A DNA stretch of 41,768 nucleotides, taken from the NCBI GenBank assembly GCA_023458915.1, contig JAEWWM010000044.1, positions 1 through 41,768 on the forward strand, read 5' to 3'. Positions 30,835-40,453 of the stretch are shown in pieces. Within the stretch, counting starts at the first letter, position 1; every line of letters begins with the position of its first letter. Source of the DNA: Bacillota bacterium (GTDB lineage Bacteria > Bacillota > Clostridia > Oscillospirales > Acutalibacteraceae). The notes below the pieces were generated by a model that was not told the origin of the DNA, made no database searches, and saw only the letters and a program-made list of their open reading frames with translations. Made by a program: the position numbers and the translations under genes.

Positions 30835-31905
30835 ATGAAAAAAATAATTTCGAAAATATGGGTTTTATTACTTGTGATAATCGGTATAGGGATTTTAGGA
30901 TTTATTATTAAAACTGGCTATAAAATTGCGGCGGAATCCAAAAATGACAATAGATTTTCTGTGGCAATGGTGACGGACGGCGGCGGAATAAACGACCAGT
31001 CATTTCAGCAATCAGCATGGGAAGGCTTAAAAGAATTCGCGAAAGAGACAAAGTCAAAGGTAAGTTACGTTGAATGTCCGCAAACTTCTGACTTTTCAAT
31101 TAATATTGATAAACTTGCCGATGAAAAAACAGATCTTATTTGGGGAATCGGGTTCAAACTTGCAGATACCATCGAAACCGCGGCAAAGACTAACCCAGAA
31201 ATTAATTATGCTCTAGCGGATTTTTCGTTCGGCGATAAGAACCCCGACAATGTAGCTGGGGTAGTGTTTAGGGCGGAGGAATCTTCATTCCTTGCAGGGT
31301 ACATAGCGGCTTACACAACTAAAACAAATTCAGTGGGCTTTGTTGGCGGAATAAAAAGCATAGTTATAGACCAGTTTGAATATGGTTACAGAGCTGGTGT
31401 CGCTTACGCTGCCAAAGAGCTTGGCAAACCTATAGAAGTAAAAGTGCAGTACGCGGAAAGCTTCTCAGATTCCGCAAAAGGTAAAGCAATAGCTATAAAA
31501 ATGTTCGACAGCTGCGACGTTATTTTCCACGCCGCCGGCGGAGTTGGTACGGGAGTTATCGAAGCGGCAAAAGAAACAGGAAAGTACGCAATAGGTGTTG
31601 ATATGGACCAATCATACCTTGCTCCAAAAAATGTTTTAACTTCAGCGATAAAAAATGTAGGAAAAGCAATAGACCTCATTTCAACTCGCGCGTTAAACGG
31701 TGAAAAAATTGGCGGAAAAACATTTTCATACGGAATAAAAGAAGGATGCGTTGGAATTCCTGAAAACAATCCAAATATAAATGAAGAATTGCGCAAAAAA
31801 GTCTCGGCTTTGCAAGAAAAACTTGTGAAAGAAGAAATCATTCCTCCAGGGATTTTAGATGCTTATAATAAATTTATGGAAAATCTTCCGAATTTGAAAA
31901 TATAG
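30835..31905 (+). CDS. BMP-family nucleoside-binding protein of ABC importer
   Basis: 356 residues from ATG 30835, set by GGAGG 5 nt upstream; a TTG four codons earlier overlaps the site. BMP/PnrA-like: VAMVTDGGGINDQSFQQSAW, FSFGDKNPDNVAGVVF, ESSFLAGYIAA, VGFVGGIKSIV and VIFHAAGGVGTGVIEAA. It captures nucleosides outside the membrane for the NupOPQ-like transporter that follows. Family members are normally lipoproteins, but no Cys lipobox exists here: the first 25 residues (IWVLLLVIIGIGILGFIIK) form an uncleaved membrane anchor. Same operon, 30 nt after deoD. Confidence 0.93.
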   Translation: MKKIISKIWVLLLVIIGIGILGFIIKTGYKIAAESKNDNRFSVAMVTDGGGINDQSFQQSAWEGLKEFAKETKSKVSYVECPQTSDFSINIDKLADEKTDLIWGIGFKLADTIETAAKTNPEINYALADFSFGDKNPDNVAGVVFRAEESSFLAGYIAAYTTKTNSVGFVGGIKSIVIDQFEYGYRAGVAYAAKELGKPIEVKVQYAESFSDSAKGKAIAIKMFDSCDVIFHAAGGVGTGVIEAAKETGKYAIGVDMDQSYLAPKNVLTSAIKNVGKAIDLISTRALNGEKIGGKTFSYGIKEGCVGIPENNPNINEELRKKVSALQEKLVKEEIIPPGILDAYNKFMENLPNLKI

Positions 31906-31943
31906 AAAAAGAATCTACTGACTATAAATAAAGGGGGATGCCG

Positions 31944-33476
31944 GTGGAAATTAGTAAAGATTACGCCGTCCAGATGCGAGGAATAACAAAATATTTTGGG
32001 AACTTTAAAGTTCTTGATAATATTGACCTTGACGTTAAAAAAGGCGAAACGCATGCTATTTTAGGCGAAAACGGCGCAGGAAAAAGTACGCTTATGAATA
32101 TCCTTTACGGGCTTTACGGTGCTGATTACGGCGAAATTTATTTAAGCGGCAAGCCTGTGAATATCAAAAACCCAAACGCTGCTATATCGCACGGAATTGG
32201 CATGGTTCATCAGCATTTTATGCTTGTTGAAAAATTCACGGTTCTTCAAAATATTATTTTGGGTAATGAAACAACTGACAAATTTGGCATAATCAATATG
32301 AAAAAAGCTCGAAAAGAAGTCATAGAAATCATAAAGCGCTACGGAATGAAGGTTGACCTTAAAAGAAGAGTAAGAAACCTTTCAGTCGGAATGCAGCAAA
32401 AAGTCGAAATTTTAAAAGCGCTTTACCGCGGCGCAGAAATTTTAATTTTAGATGAACCTACAGCCGTGCTCACTCCGCAGGAAATCGACGAACTTTTCGA
32501 TGTAATAGAAAACCTGAAAAAAGACGGTAAAACAATAATAATTATCACTCATAAGCTTAAAGAGATAAAAAAATCCTCAAAAGACTGCACTATAATTCGC
32601 AAAGGCAAGCTAATGGGCGAGGTTGATGTTCAGGCTGAAAGCGAGCAAAGTCTTGCTGAAAAAATGGTTGGGCGCAAAGTTAAATTATTTGTTGATAAAA
32701 AAGAAGCTGTGCCGGGTGAAGTCGTTTTTGAGATAAAAAATTTAAGTGTGCGCTGTGAAAGAGGCGTTGAGACTGTTAAAAATCTTTCCATGTCGCTTCG
32801 ACGCGGAGAGATATATGGACTTGCAGGTGTCGATGGGAACGGCCAAAAAGAACTTTTGGAAGCTATAATTTGCCAAAAATGCATCGAATCCGGGCAAATT
32901 TTAATAAATGGAAAAGAAATTCAAAATACAAACACCAGGTACGTTCTCGACAGCAAAATTTCAGTTATTCATGAAGACAGACATCGCGATGGGCTAATTC
33001 TTGACATGTCCGTTGCCGATAACGCAATACTTGAAAAATACAGAAAAGCTCCGTTCCATATTCATGGATTTTTAAACTATGAAGAACGTGATAAATTTAC
33101 AGATAAGCTTATTGAACACTATGACGTAAGACCGCCGAATTGTAAATACACCCGCATAAGGAATCTTTCCGGCGGAAACCAACAGAAGCTAATTATCGGC
33201 AGAGAAATTGCAAACGACCCGGATTTGCTAATTGCTGTTCAGCCAACACGTGGACTTGATGTTGGCGCTATCGAGTACGTTCATAAAACTCTTATTAATC
33301 TTCGTGATAAGGGCAAAGCTGTGCTTTTAATTTCTTTAGAGCTCGATGAAATTTTGGATATTTCCGATAAAGTTGCGGTAATTTATAACGGATCTATCGT
33401 AGGCGAATTTAGCCAAAGTGAAGCCGATGAGCAGCGCATTGGGCTTTTGATGGCGGGAGGTAAAGAAAATGACTAA
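31944..33476 (+). CDS. Nucleoside ABC transporter ATP-binding protein (two domains)
   Basis: About 510 residues with two ABC cassettes, as in NupO/YufO. First: Walker A GENGAGKST, Q-loop MVHQHFMLVEKF, signature LSVGMQQK, Walker B ILILDEPT. The second is degenerate at Walker A (GVDGNGQKE) but keeps LSGGNQQK and a Walker B with LIAVQPTRG. This asymmetry is normal for the sugar/nucleoside-type importers. The GTG at 31944 has AAGGGGG 6 nt upstream; the ATG two codons earlier abuts the site. It overlaps the first permease gene by 8 nt. Confidence 0.95.
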   Translation: MEISKDYAVQMRGITKYFGNFKVLDNIDLDVKKGETHAILGENGAGKSTLMNILYGLYGADYGEIYLSGKPVNIKNPNAAISHGIGMVHQHFMLVEKFTVLQNIILGNETTDKFGIINMKKARKEVIEIIKRYGMKVDLKRRVRNLSVGMQQKVEILKALYRGAEILILDEPTAVLTPQEIDELFDVIENLKKDGKTIIIITHKLKEIKKSSKDCTIIRKGKLMGEVDVQAESEQSLAEKMVGRKVKLFVDKKEAVPGEVVFEIKNLSVRCERGVETVKNLSMSLRRGEIYGLAGVDGNGQKELLEAIICQKCIESGQILINGKEIQNTNTRYVLDSKISVIHEDRHRDGLILDMSVADNAILEKYRKAPFHIHGFLNYEERDKFTDKLIEHYDVRPPNCKYTRIRNLSGGNQQKLIIGREIANDPDLLIAVQPTRGLDVGAIEYVHKTLINLRDKGKAVLLISLELDEILDISDKVAVIYNGSIVGEFSQSEADEQRIGLLMAGGKEND

Positions 33477-34599
33477 AAGTATCGCCAGATTTTTAAAAAC
33501 TCCATTTATGCGCACTTGTATAGCGGTGCTTTGCGGGTTTTTGGTAGCTTGCATTATACTTCTTTTAACGGGCTATAGTCCATCGGAATCCATGGCTGTT
33601 ATGATTAATTCTATTTTTTCAAGACCGAAATTTATTGTAAATGTTATTTTAAAAAGTACGCCCATTATACTTACTGGCCTTAGTGTGGCATTTGCGTTTA
33701 AATCCGGGCTTTTTAACATTGGAGCCGAGGGGCAGTACATAGTTTCCACTATAGTTTCCACTATAGTCGGAATAATGTTTAATTTTCACCCATTGATTCA
33801 AATTCCGCTGGTGATTTTCTCAGGTGTTCTTGCTGGGGCAATTTTTGGTGGTTTAATTGGAATTTTAAAATCAAAGTTTGGAATTCACGAAGTTATTACT
33901 AGTATAATGTTCAACTGGATTGCGCTTTATCTTTGCAACTTTGTCGCAAATTCAAAAATGTTCCATAAGCCTGATAGTGACGGTACTTTTTTAATTAATC
34001 CCTCAGGGTTTACTATTCTTCTTTATAATTGGAAATTTTCCACTGAAGGGAGAAATTTTTTCAAAAACAACTCAATTCTTAACGATATAATCTTAAAAAC
34101 TGATTTTAACCTAAATTTTTTGGTTGCTGTAATTATGGCCGTTGTTATATGGGTACTTATTTATAAAACCCGAAAAGGGTATGAATTCAGGGCTTTGGGG
34201 CTTAATTCAGAAGCGGCACAAAATGCAGGAATTAATGTTAACAGAAATATTGTTTACACAATGATTATTGCTGGAGCTTTGTCGGGTTTGGCGGGAGCGC
34301 TGTCAATCACTGGAACATCTTCGCATAATATCCATGTGCTTTCCATATTTGAAAATTACGGATTTAATGGGCTTTCCGTTGCGCTCATAGCCGGTAGTTC
34401 GCCGCTCGGATGCATACTGGCGGGGCTTATGTTCAGCGCACTTATTTATGCAGGTCAATCACTTCAATTTAAAACCGGTGCACCGTCTGAAATAGTTAAC
34501 ATCATGATTGGTGTTATAGTTTTCTTTGTGGCGCTTGTTAGCATAATACCAACTCTTATAAATAGATTTCTTGAAAAGGAGGAGAGGCGCGGTGTTTAG
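33469..34599 (+). CDS. Nucleoside ABC transporter permease 1
   Basis: 376 residues with about nine membrane helices. BPD_transp_2 family, as for NupP/YufP: FKSGLFNIGAEGQYIVSTIV, the cytoplasmic coupling segment LGLNSEAAQNAGINV, and AGALSGLAGALSITGTS. GGAGG lies before the ATG, inside the end of the ATPase gene. Pairs with the next gene product to form the channel. A 12-nt tandem repeat near 33740 only doubles a VSTI unit. Confidence 0.95.
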   Translation: MTKSIARFLKTPFMRTCIAVLCGFLVACIILLLTGYSPSESMAVMINSIFSRPKFIVNVILKSTPIILTGLSVAFAFKSGLFNIGAEGQYIVSTIVSTIVGIMFNFHPLIQIPLVIFSGVLAGAIFGGLIGILKSKFGIHEVITSIMFNWIALYLCNFVANSKMFHKPDSDGTFLINPSGFTILLYNWKFSTEGRNFFKNNSILNDIILKTDFNLNFLVAVIMAVVIWVLIYKTRKGYEFRALGLNSEAAQNAGINVNRNIVYTMIIAGALSGLAGALSITGTSSHNIHVLSIFENYGFNGLSVALIAGSSPLGCILAGLMFSALIYAGQSLQFKTGAPSEIVNIMIGVIVFFVALVSIIPTLINRFLEKEERRGV

Positions 34600-35515
34600 C
34601 AGTATTTTAATTGCAATTTCAATAACTTTAATGTACTCAGCTCCGTTAGCGCTTGCGGCAATAGGCGGAGTTATATCTGAACGGTCAGGCATAATCAACA
34701 TTGGGCTCGAAGGTATGATGAGTATTGGTGCTTTAGCTGGGGCCGCGGTTGGATATTTCACACAAAACGCTTGGCTTGGGCTTCTTTGTGCAGGGCTCGC
34801 CGGAGGTATGCTTGCACTTTTACACGCTGTTGCTTCAGTTACTTTCAAAGCTGACCAGACGGTTTCGGGAATTGCTATAAATCTAATTGGTCCCGGTGCA
34901 GCGATGTTTTTGTCGCGGTATTTTTTTGGTGGCGCAACTACAACTTTACCTGTGCCTGTAAAACTTCCGAAAGTAATAGACCAGAAATACCTTCAAAATA
35001 CTCCGTTTGCGAATTTAAATATTGATGTAACAGTGCTTTTAGCGGCTTTAGTTGTAGTTATCGCATGGTTTATGCTTTATAAAACCAAATGGGGGCTTCG
35101 AATTCGTGCAATGGGCGAGCACCCAGCGGCAGTAGATACTCTTGGAGTTTCAGTTTATAAATCTCGCTATTTTTGTGTTATACTTTCGGGGATTTTAGCA
35201 GGGCTTGGCGGAGGAACTGTAACACTTGCTATAATTTCTCAGTTTACGCCTACTGCAATCAGTGGGCAAGGATTTATAGCTTTAGCCGCTGTAATATTCG
35301 GAAAATGGCGCCCAATCGGTACTTACGGTGCGTGCTTACTTTTTGGATTTTCTCAGGCTCTTGTAATTATCCTTGGCGGAGGCAACATTCAAATTTCGTC
35401 AACCATTCTTGCGATGATTCCATATGTGCTTACGATTTTAATGCTGATCTTATTCGTTGGCCGTTCATCCGCACCAAAGGCGTCCGGGGTGCCTTATGAA
35501 AAAGGCGCAAGATAA
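34592..35515 (+). CDS. Nucleoside ABC transporter permease 2
   Basis: 307 residues from GTG 34592 (GGAGG 9 nt upstream, overlapping the previous stop by 8 nt); the frame is open seven codons further. NupQ/YufQ-like: ALAAIGGVISERSGIINIG, LEGMMSIGALAGAAVG, RAMGEHPAAVDTLGVSVY and the helix AGLGGGTVTLA. It completes the importer. deoC follows after about 40 nt. Confidence 0.95.
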   Translation: MFSSILIAISITLMYSAPLALAAIGGVISERSGIINIGLEGMMSIGALAGAAVGYFTQNAWLGLLCAGLAGGMLALLHAVASVTFKADQTVSGIAINLIGPGAAMFLSRYFFGGATTTLPVPVKLPKVIDQKYLQNTPFANLNIDVTVLLAALVVVIAWFMLYKTKWGLRIRAMGEHPAAVDTLGVSVYKSRYFCVILSGILAGLGGGTVTLAIISQFTPTAISGQGFIALAAVIFGKWRPIGTYGACLLFGFSQALVIILGGGNIQISSTILAMIPYVLTILMLILFVGRSSAPKASGVPYEKGAR

Positions 35516-35555
35516 CAGATTTTTCTGAGTTTATTTTTATAAAGGCGGTTTGCTT

Positions 35556-36212
35556 GTGAATATAAATGAGATTCTTTCAAGAGTTGATCATACTTTACTT
35601 GCACCTGAATCCACATTGGAACAAATTTATGCTCTTTGTGACGAGGGAATAAAATATGGCGTTGCATCAGTTTGTATACCGCCGTGTTATGTTGAAAAAG
35701 CAAAAAATTATGTGAAAAATAATCTTAAAATATGCACTGTAATTGGCTTTCCGAATGGATATAATACTTCCAAAGTCAAAGTTTTTGAAACTGAAGACGC
35801 TTTAAATTCCGGTGTGAATGAAATTGACATGGTTATTAACATAGGTGCGCTTAAAGACAAAAATTATAGCGAAGTTGAAAATGAGATAAGAAATATCAAA
35901 GAAGTTTGCGGCAAAAATGTTTTAAAAGTTATTGTTGAAACGTGCCTTTTAACCGAAGAAGAAAAAGTTAGGATGTGTGAGATAGTTACGAGCGCCGATG
36001 CGGATTTTATTAAAACTTCAACGGGTTTTTCAAAATCAGGTGCTCGGCTTGAAGACATAATTCTTTTTAAAAAACATTTAGGCGAAAACGTTAAAATAAA
36101 AGCATCCGGTGGAATCAGCACTTTAGAAGATGCTGAAGCGTTTATTAAAGCAGGCGCTTCAAGGCTGGGTACAAGTAAGATTATCAAAATTGCAAAAGAG
36201 ATGCAGTTTTAA
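35556..36212 (+). CDS. deoC: Deoxyribose-phosphate aldolase
   Basis: 218 residues from GTG 35556 (AAAGGCGG 7 nt upstream), preferred over the TTG two codons earlier. It cleaves deoxyribose-5-phosphate to glyceraldehyde-3-phosphate and acetaldehyde. Motifs: RVDHTLLAPEST, VIGFPNGYNTSKVK, EIDMVINIGALKD, KVIVETCLL, and DFIKTSTGFSKSGA with the Schiff-base Lys, then IKASGGIST. It links imported deoxynucleosides to glycolysis. Confidence 0.97.
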   Translation: MNINEILSRVDHTLLAPESTLEQIYALCDEGIKYGVASVCIPPCYVEKAKNYVKNNLKICTVIGFPNGYNTSKVKVFETEDALNSGVNEIDMVINIGALKDKNYSEVENEIRNIKEVCGKNVLKVIVETCLLTEEEKVRMCEIVTSADADFIKTSTGFSKSGARLEDIILFKKHLGENVKIKASGGISTLEDAEAFIKAGASRLGTSKIIKIAKEMQF

Positions 36213-36240
36213 ATTTTAAAGCGGAGGTTTTATTTTTTTA

Positions 36241-37566
36241 GTGAGAGCATACGACATAATAGAAAAAAAGAGAGATAATAAAGAGCTCAGCGAAGAAGAA
36301 ATAAAATATTTCATAAACGGCTATTTAAGCGGCGAGGTTGTTGATTACCAGATGTCGGCATTTCTCATGGCTGTATATTTTAACGGCATGACTGATTTAG
36401 AATGCATGATTTTTACGAAGTATATGATAAATTCCGGTGATACTATAGATCTGTCATTGATTAATGGAATAAAAGTCGACAAACATAGTACAGGCGGAGT
36501 AGGGGATAAAACCACTTTAATAGTTACGCCAATAGTTGCAGCGTGCGGGGTAAAAGTTGCAAAAATGTCCGGTAGAGGCCTTGGTTATACAGGCGGAACG
36601 ATTGATAAGCTAGAGTCTATTCCAGAAATGCGTGTTTCGCTTCAGAAAAACGAGTTTTTTAATATCGTTGAAAATGTTGGATGCTGTATTATAAGTCAAA
36701 GCGGAAATCTTGTTCCGGCAGACAAAAAAATTTACGCTCTTCGGGACGTTACAGCAACGGTAGAAAGCATGCCTTTAATTGCATCGAGTATTATGAGTAA
36801 AAAAATTGCTTCCGGAGCTGACTGCATTGTACTTGACGTTAAAGTCGGAAGCGGTGCATTTATGAAAACTAAAGAAGATGCTATAGCTCTTTCAAAAATT
36901 ATGGTAAGCATTGGAGAGCAGTTTGGTAAAAAAGTCATAGCGATAATCACCGATATGGATTCCCCGCTTGGGAATGCTATTGGGAACTCGCTTGAAGTAT
37001 GGGAAGCGTGTGAAATTTTAAAAGGAAATGGTCCTAATGATCTTAGAGAAATTTCAGTTTGTTTGGCAACTAATATGCTTTACCTTGCTGGCAGAGGGTC
37101 AATTGAAGAGTGTGAAAAGCTTACGATTGATTCCATAGAATCAGGTGCTGCGTTTAATAAGTTTCTAGAGATGATAGAGGCGCAAGGCGGCGATACATCC
37201 GTATTTGAAAATAAAGATTATTTAAATAATGCTAAAATTAAATTTGAATTTTTGTCGCTATCTGAAGGTTTTATTACTTCTATAAATGCTTGTAAACTTG
37301 GAAAAGCTGCAATGATTTTAGGTGCGGGAAGAGAAAAAAAAGAAGATCAAATAGATTACAGTGCAGGTATAATATTAAATAAAAAATTAGGTGATAAAGT
37401 TTGCAGCGGAGAAGTTTTAGCAACTTTTTACTCATCTGATTTAGAAAAATGCCACGAAGCTAAAAAAGTTTTAAAAGACGCCATAAAAATTGAAGATAAA
37501 AAACCGATAAAAATGCCCTTGATTCAGGCTAAAGTTACAATTGACGACGTTCAAAATTTTTGCTAG
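36241..37566 (+). CDS. pdp: Pyrimidine-nucleoside phosphorylase
   Basis: 441 residues, full length. It splits uridine, thymidine and deoxyuridine with phosphate. Motifs: VDKHSTGGVGDKTTL (the family signature), KMSGRGLGYTGGTIDKLES, ALRDVTATVESMPLIASSIM and KVGSGAFMK, plus the C-terminal PYNP domain. GTG start, GCGGAGG 11 nt upstream. Last gene of the nucleoside operon; a palindromic repeat at 37583 separates it from ligA. Confidence 0.97.
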   Translation: MRAYDIIEKKRDNKELSEEEIKYFINGYLSGEVVDYQMSAFLMAVYFNGMTDLECMIFTKYMINSGDTIDLSLINGIKVDKHSTGGVGDKTTLIVTPIVAACGVKVAKMSGRGLGYTGGTIDKLESIPEMRVSLQKNEFFNIVENVGCCIISQSGNLVPADKKIYALRDVTATVESMPLIASSIMSKKIASGADCIVLDVKVGSGAFMKTKEDAIALSKIMVSIGEQFGKKVIAIITDMDSPLGNAIGNSLEVWEACEILKGNGPNDLREISVCLATNMLYLAGRGSIEECEKLTIDSIESGAAFNKFLEMIEAQGGDTSVFENKDYLNNAKIKFEFLSLSEGFITSINACKLGKAAMILGAGREKKEDQIDYSAGIILNKKLGDKVCSGEVLATFYSSDLEKCHEAKKVLKDAIKIEDKKPIKMPLIQAKVTIDDVQNFC

Positions 37567-37582
37567 TTTAAGTTTTACCAGG

Positions 37583-37611
37583 TTTCTACCCCGCATGCAG
37601 CGGAGAAGAAG
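37583..37611. repeat. Short GC-rich palindromic repeat, copy 3 (degenerate)
   Basis: TTTCTACCCCGC then GCGGAGAAGAAGC, an imperfect inverted repeat in the pdp-ligA gap. The right half matches the perfect copy at 40524 in 11 of 13 bases. Confidence 0.6.
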
Positions 37612-37643
37612 CAAAAATAAGTTTACAAAAAGGCGCTGTTTTT

Positions 37644-39626
37644 ATGACGTTTAAAGAAGCAAGGATTTTAGCGGAAAAATACAGAAACGAGATAGAGTAT
37701 CATAATAAAAGGTACTATGATGAAGATTCGCCTGAGATAGACGATTACGAGTATGATATGATAGTAAAAGCTCTTGAAGATTTGGAAAACGAGTTTCCTG
37801 AGCTTGCAACAGAAGATTCTCCTACTCAAAATGTAGGGGGAGAAGCTTCTTTAAAATTTTCGCCGGTTACTCACGACGTAAAAATGGAGAGTCTTCATAA
37901 TGCTTTTTCTTTGGAAGAAATAATCGCTTTTGACAAAAGAGTTCGAAATGCTGTAAACGAGCCTTCTTATGTGGTTGAACCTAAAATTGATGGCCTTTCG
38001 GTTTCGGTCGAGTATAAAAACGGAATTCTATGGCGCGCGTCAACAAGGGGTGATGGGCAAGTTGGCGAGGATATAACTGAAAATATTTTAACTATTAGTG
38101 ATCTTCCTAAAACTCTTCCGGAAAAGCTTTCATTTTTGGAAATTCGCGGAGAAGTTTATATGTCCAAAGAAAACTTTTTAAAAATTACTGAAAAACAAGA
38201 ATTAGAAGGTGTTCAAACTTTCAAAAATCCGCGAAATGCCGCCGCGGGTTCGCTTCGTCAAAAAGATCCAAAAATTACAGCTTCGCGCCATCTTCAAATT
38301 TTTGTTTTTAACATTCAAAAAATAGAAGGCGAAATTTTAACATCACACAAAGAATCTTTAGATTTTTTAAGAAGTTTAGGTTTTCCTGTTCCGCCTTTTT
38401 ACAACACTTACAAAAAAATCGACGATATTATAAATGAGATAAATAGGATAGGTATAATTAAAAAAGAACTTCCTTTTCAAACCGATGGTGCTGTTGTTAA
38501 AGTGGACTTTTTTGAGCAAAGGGAAATTCTTGGCAGCACGTCTAAATTCCCAAGGTGGGCGGAGGCGTTTAAATATCCTCCTGAAGAGAAAGAGACAAAA
38601 CTTTTAAATATTGAAATAAGTGTAGGCAGAACCGGAGTTTTAACTCCAACAGGTGTGCTTGAACCGGTTTTGATTTCCGGCACAACGGTCGGCAGAGTGG
38701 TTCTTCATAACAAAGATTTCATTAAAGAAAAAAATATTAAAATCGGCGACACAGTGCTTATAAGAAAAGCGGGCGAGATTATACCCGAAGTTATAAAAGT
38801 TGTTCGCAGCGGAGAGTATTCTAAGCCTTTTGAGTTACCGGATTTATGCCCTTCATGCGGATCTGAAGTTACTCAAATTGACGATGAGGTTGCGCTAAGG
38901 TGTGTGAATACCGATTGTCCCGCTCAACTTCTTCGGAATTTAATTCATTTTGTTTCGCGCGGAGCTATGGATATCGAAGGTCTTGGCGAAACTTTGATGA
39001 CTAAAATTGTATCCGCTGGAGTTATAACTTCTGCGTCAGACATTTATGATTTAAATATGCAAAAATTAACCGCTATGGAACGCATGGGAGAAAAGTCTTC
39101 GAAAAATATTTTAAGTGCTATCGAAAAATCAAAAACCAGAGGTCTAGATAGAATTTTGTTTGGACTTGGTATACGTCACGTGGGGCAAAAAGCGGCGAAA
39201 CTTATAGCTGCAAAGTTCGAAAATATTGATAATATTATTAAAGCCAGAGAAGAAGAAATCTGTGAAATCCCTGGAATTGGAAGCGTTATTGCCGAGAGTA
39301 TTTTATCTTATTTTTCTGTTTTTCAGAATTTAAATCTAATAGAAAAACTCAAAAATCACGGCATTTCAATGATATTTAAAAGTGACATCAAAAATCAGAA
39401 ATTAAAAAATAAAACATTTGTATTAACAGGTTCGCTTGAAAACTATACACGCGGCGAAGCAAGTAAAATCATTGAAGATATGGGCGGCAGTGTCAGCTCT
39501 AGTGTTTCTAAAAAAACTTCATATGTCCTGGCCGGCGCAGATCCCGGCAGCAAAATTGATAAAGCTAAAAAACTGAATGTGGAGATAATTTCAGAGGAAC
39601 AATTTGAGAAAATAATTCTTGGCTGA
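37644..39626 (+). CDS. ligA: NAD-dependent DNA ligase LigA
   Basis: 660 residues with all domains. The Ia domain opens with EIEYHNKRYYDEDSPEIDDY, the adenylation site is VVEPKIDGLSVSVEY (nucleophile Lys114), and an OB fold follows. The zinc finger has four Cys (CPSCG, RCVNTDC, 403-427), then HhH repeats with IPGIGSV and a C-terminal BRCT domain (TFVLTGSLENYTRGEASKII). It seals nicks in replication and repair. Start ATG; the ribosome site is weak (AAAGGCG, about 9 nt). It follows pdp by 77 nt, so it may be read through from the operon. Its end faces a minus-strand gene 15 nt away. Confidence 0.98.
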   Translation: MTFKEARILAEKYRNEIEYHNKRYYDEDSPEIDDYEYDMIVKALEDLENEFPELATEDSPTQNVGGEASLKFSPVTHDVKMESLHNAFSLEEIIAFDKRVRNAVNEPSYVVEPKIDGLSVSVEYKNGILWRASTRGDGQVGEDITENILTISDLPKTLPEKLSFLEIRGEVYMSKENFLKITEKQELEGVQTFKNPRNAAAGSLRQKDPKITASRHLQIFVFNIQKIEGEILTSHKESLDFLRSLGFPVPPFYNTYKKIDDIINEINRIGIIKKELPFQTDGAVVKVDFFEQREILGSTSKFPRWAEAFKYPPEEKETKLLNIEISVGRTGVLTPTGVLEPVLISGTTVGRVVLHNKDFIKEKNIKIGDTVLIRKAGEIIPEVIKVVRSGEYSKPFELPDLCPSCGSEVTQIDDEVALRCVNTDCPAQLLRNLIHFVSRGAMDIEGLGETLMTKIVSAGVITSASDIYDLNMQKLTAMERMGEKSSKNILSAIEKSKTRGLDRILFGLGIRHVGQKAAKLIAAKFENIDNIIKAREEEICEIPGIGSVIAESILSYFSVFQNLNLIEKLKNHGISMIFKSDIKNQKLKNKTFVLTGSLENYTRGEASKIIEDMGGSVSSSVSKKTSYVLAGADPGSKIDKAKKLNVEIISEEQFEKIILG

Positions 39627-39640
39627 TTCCATAAATTTAA

Positions 39641-40453
39641 CTATTTTTCTGCAAGAACACAAAGAAAATCTGAATTTTCTTCGTAATGTTTGTTCATAAC
39701 GCCAGAATAACAATCTTTTATTGTAAAATTTGCATTTTTTAACTCTATTGACAATGATTCCCTTGTAAAATAAGCAGTCCAAAGATTAAAAATTCGTTCT
39801 TTTTCATTTTCAATAACGATAATTCTATCGCCTATAACATTTTCTTTATATTTATAATGGCCACTAAAAACTATATAAGGATTAGGACTCCAATACCCAC
39901 CTTTTTCACAAATTTCAAAAATTCTGTTTTCTTCCTGTTTATTTAAGTGATTAATTGTAAGCACATCAAATAAAAATAAACCGCCGGGTTTTAATGCCTT
40001 ATATACTTTTTCAAGCAAAATCTTTCTGTCGGTTGGCACCAAAGCTCCATAATCACACCAGATCAGTAGAATCATATCAAATTCTTCATCAAAATTCATT
40101 TTTAGATAATCTTCAATTATGTATTTACTTTTTTTATCATGAGATTTTGCATATTTGATAGAGTTTTGTGAAAAATCAAGGCCTGTAACGTCATAGCCTA
40201 TATCAGACAGTTTTTTTGTGTAAAGTCCTGGCCCACAACCAATATCAAGTATTTTTTTATCAGTTGACGCTAAATTAGTGATCAAATCGATCGCTTTTTC
40301 TATAAGTTCTGGTCTCCGACTTGCAAGGTCAGTATTTGGATCCAAATGAAATTTAAGCATTTCTTTTGAAATATGAGGATCAGTCCAAAATTTCTCTTCA
40401 GACTTTTCATAAATACTTGGTCTTTTTAACATTAAACTTAGTTTTTTATACAT
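39641..40453 (-). CDS. SAM-dependent class I methyltransferase
   Basis: 270 residues. Motif I KKILDIGCGPGLYTKKL (about 65-81), the acidic residue of motif II in VTGLDFSQNSI, and motif IV FDMILLIWCDYGAL, followed by ALKPGGLFLFDVL. It opens with EKFWTDPHISKEML, a signature of a clostridial methyltransferase subfamily. The substrate cannot be told from sequence. No good ribosome site is near the ATG. The gene overlaps by 16 nt the small upstream ORF on the same strand, so coupling is possible. Confidence 0.88.
   Translation of the reverse strand: MYKKLSLMLKRPSIYEKSEEKFWTDPHISKEMLKFHLDPNTDLASRRPELIEKAIDLITNLASTDKKILDIGCGPGLYTKKLSDIGYDVTGLDFSQNSIKYAKSHDKKSKYIIEDYLKMNFDEEFDMILLIWCDYGALVPTDRKILLEKVYKALKPGGLFLFDVLTINHLNKQEENRIFEICEKGGYWSPNPYIVFSGHYKYKENVIGDRIIVIENEKERIFNLWTAYFTRESLSIELKNANFTIKDCYSGVMNKHYEENSDFLCVLAEK

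Noticed and set aside
33735..33775. 12-nt tandem repeat
   Set aside because: Lies in the permease gene and just doubles a VSTI unit in a membrane helix; no independent function indicated.
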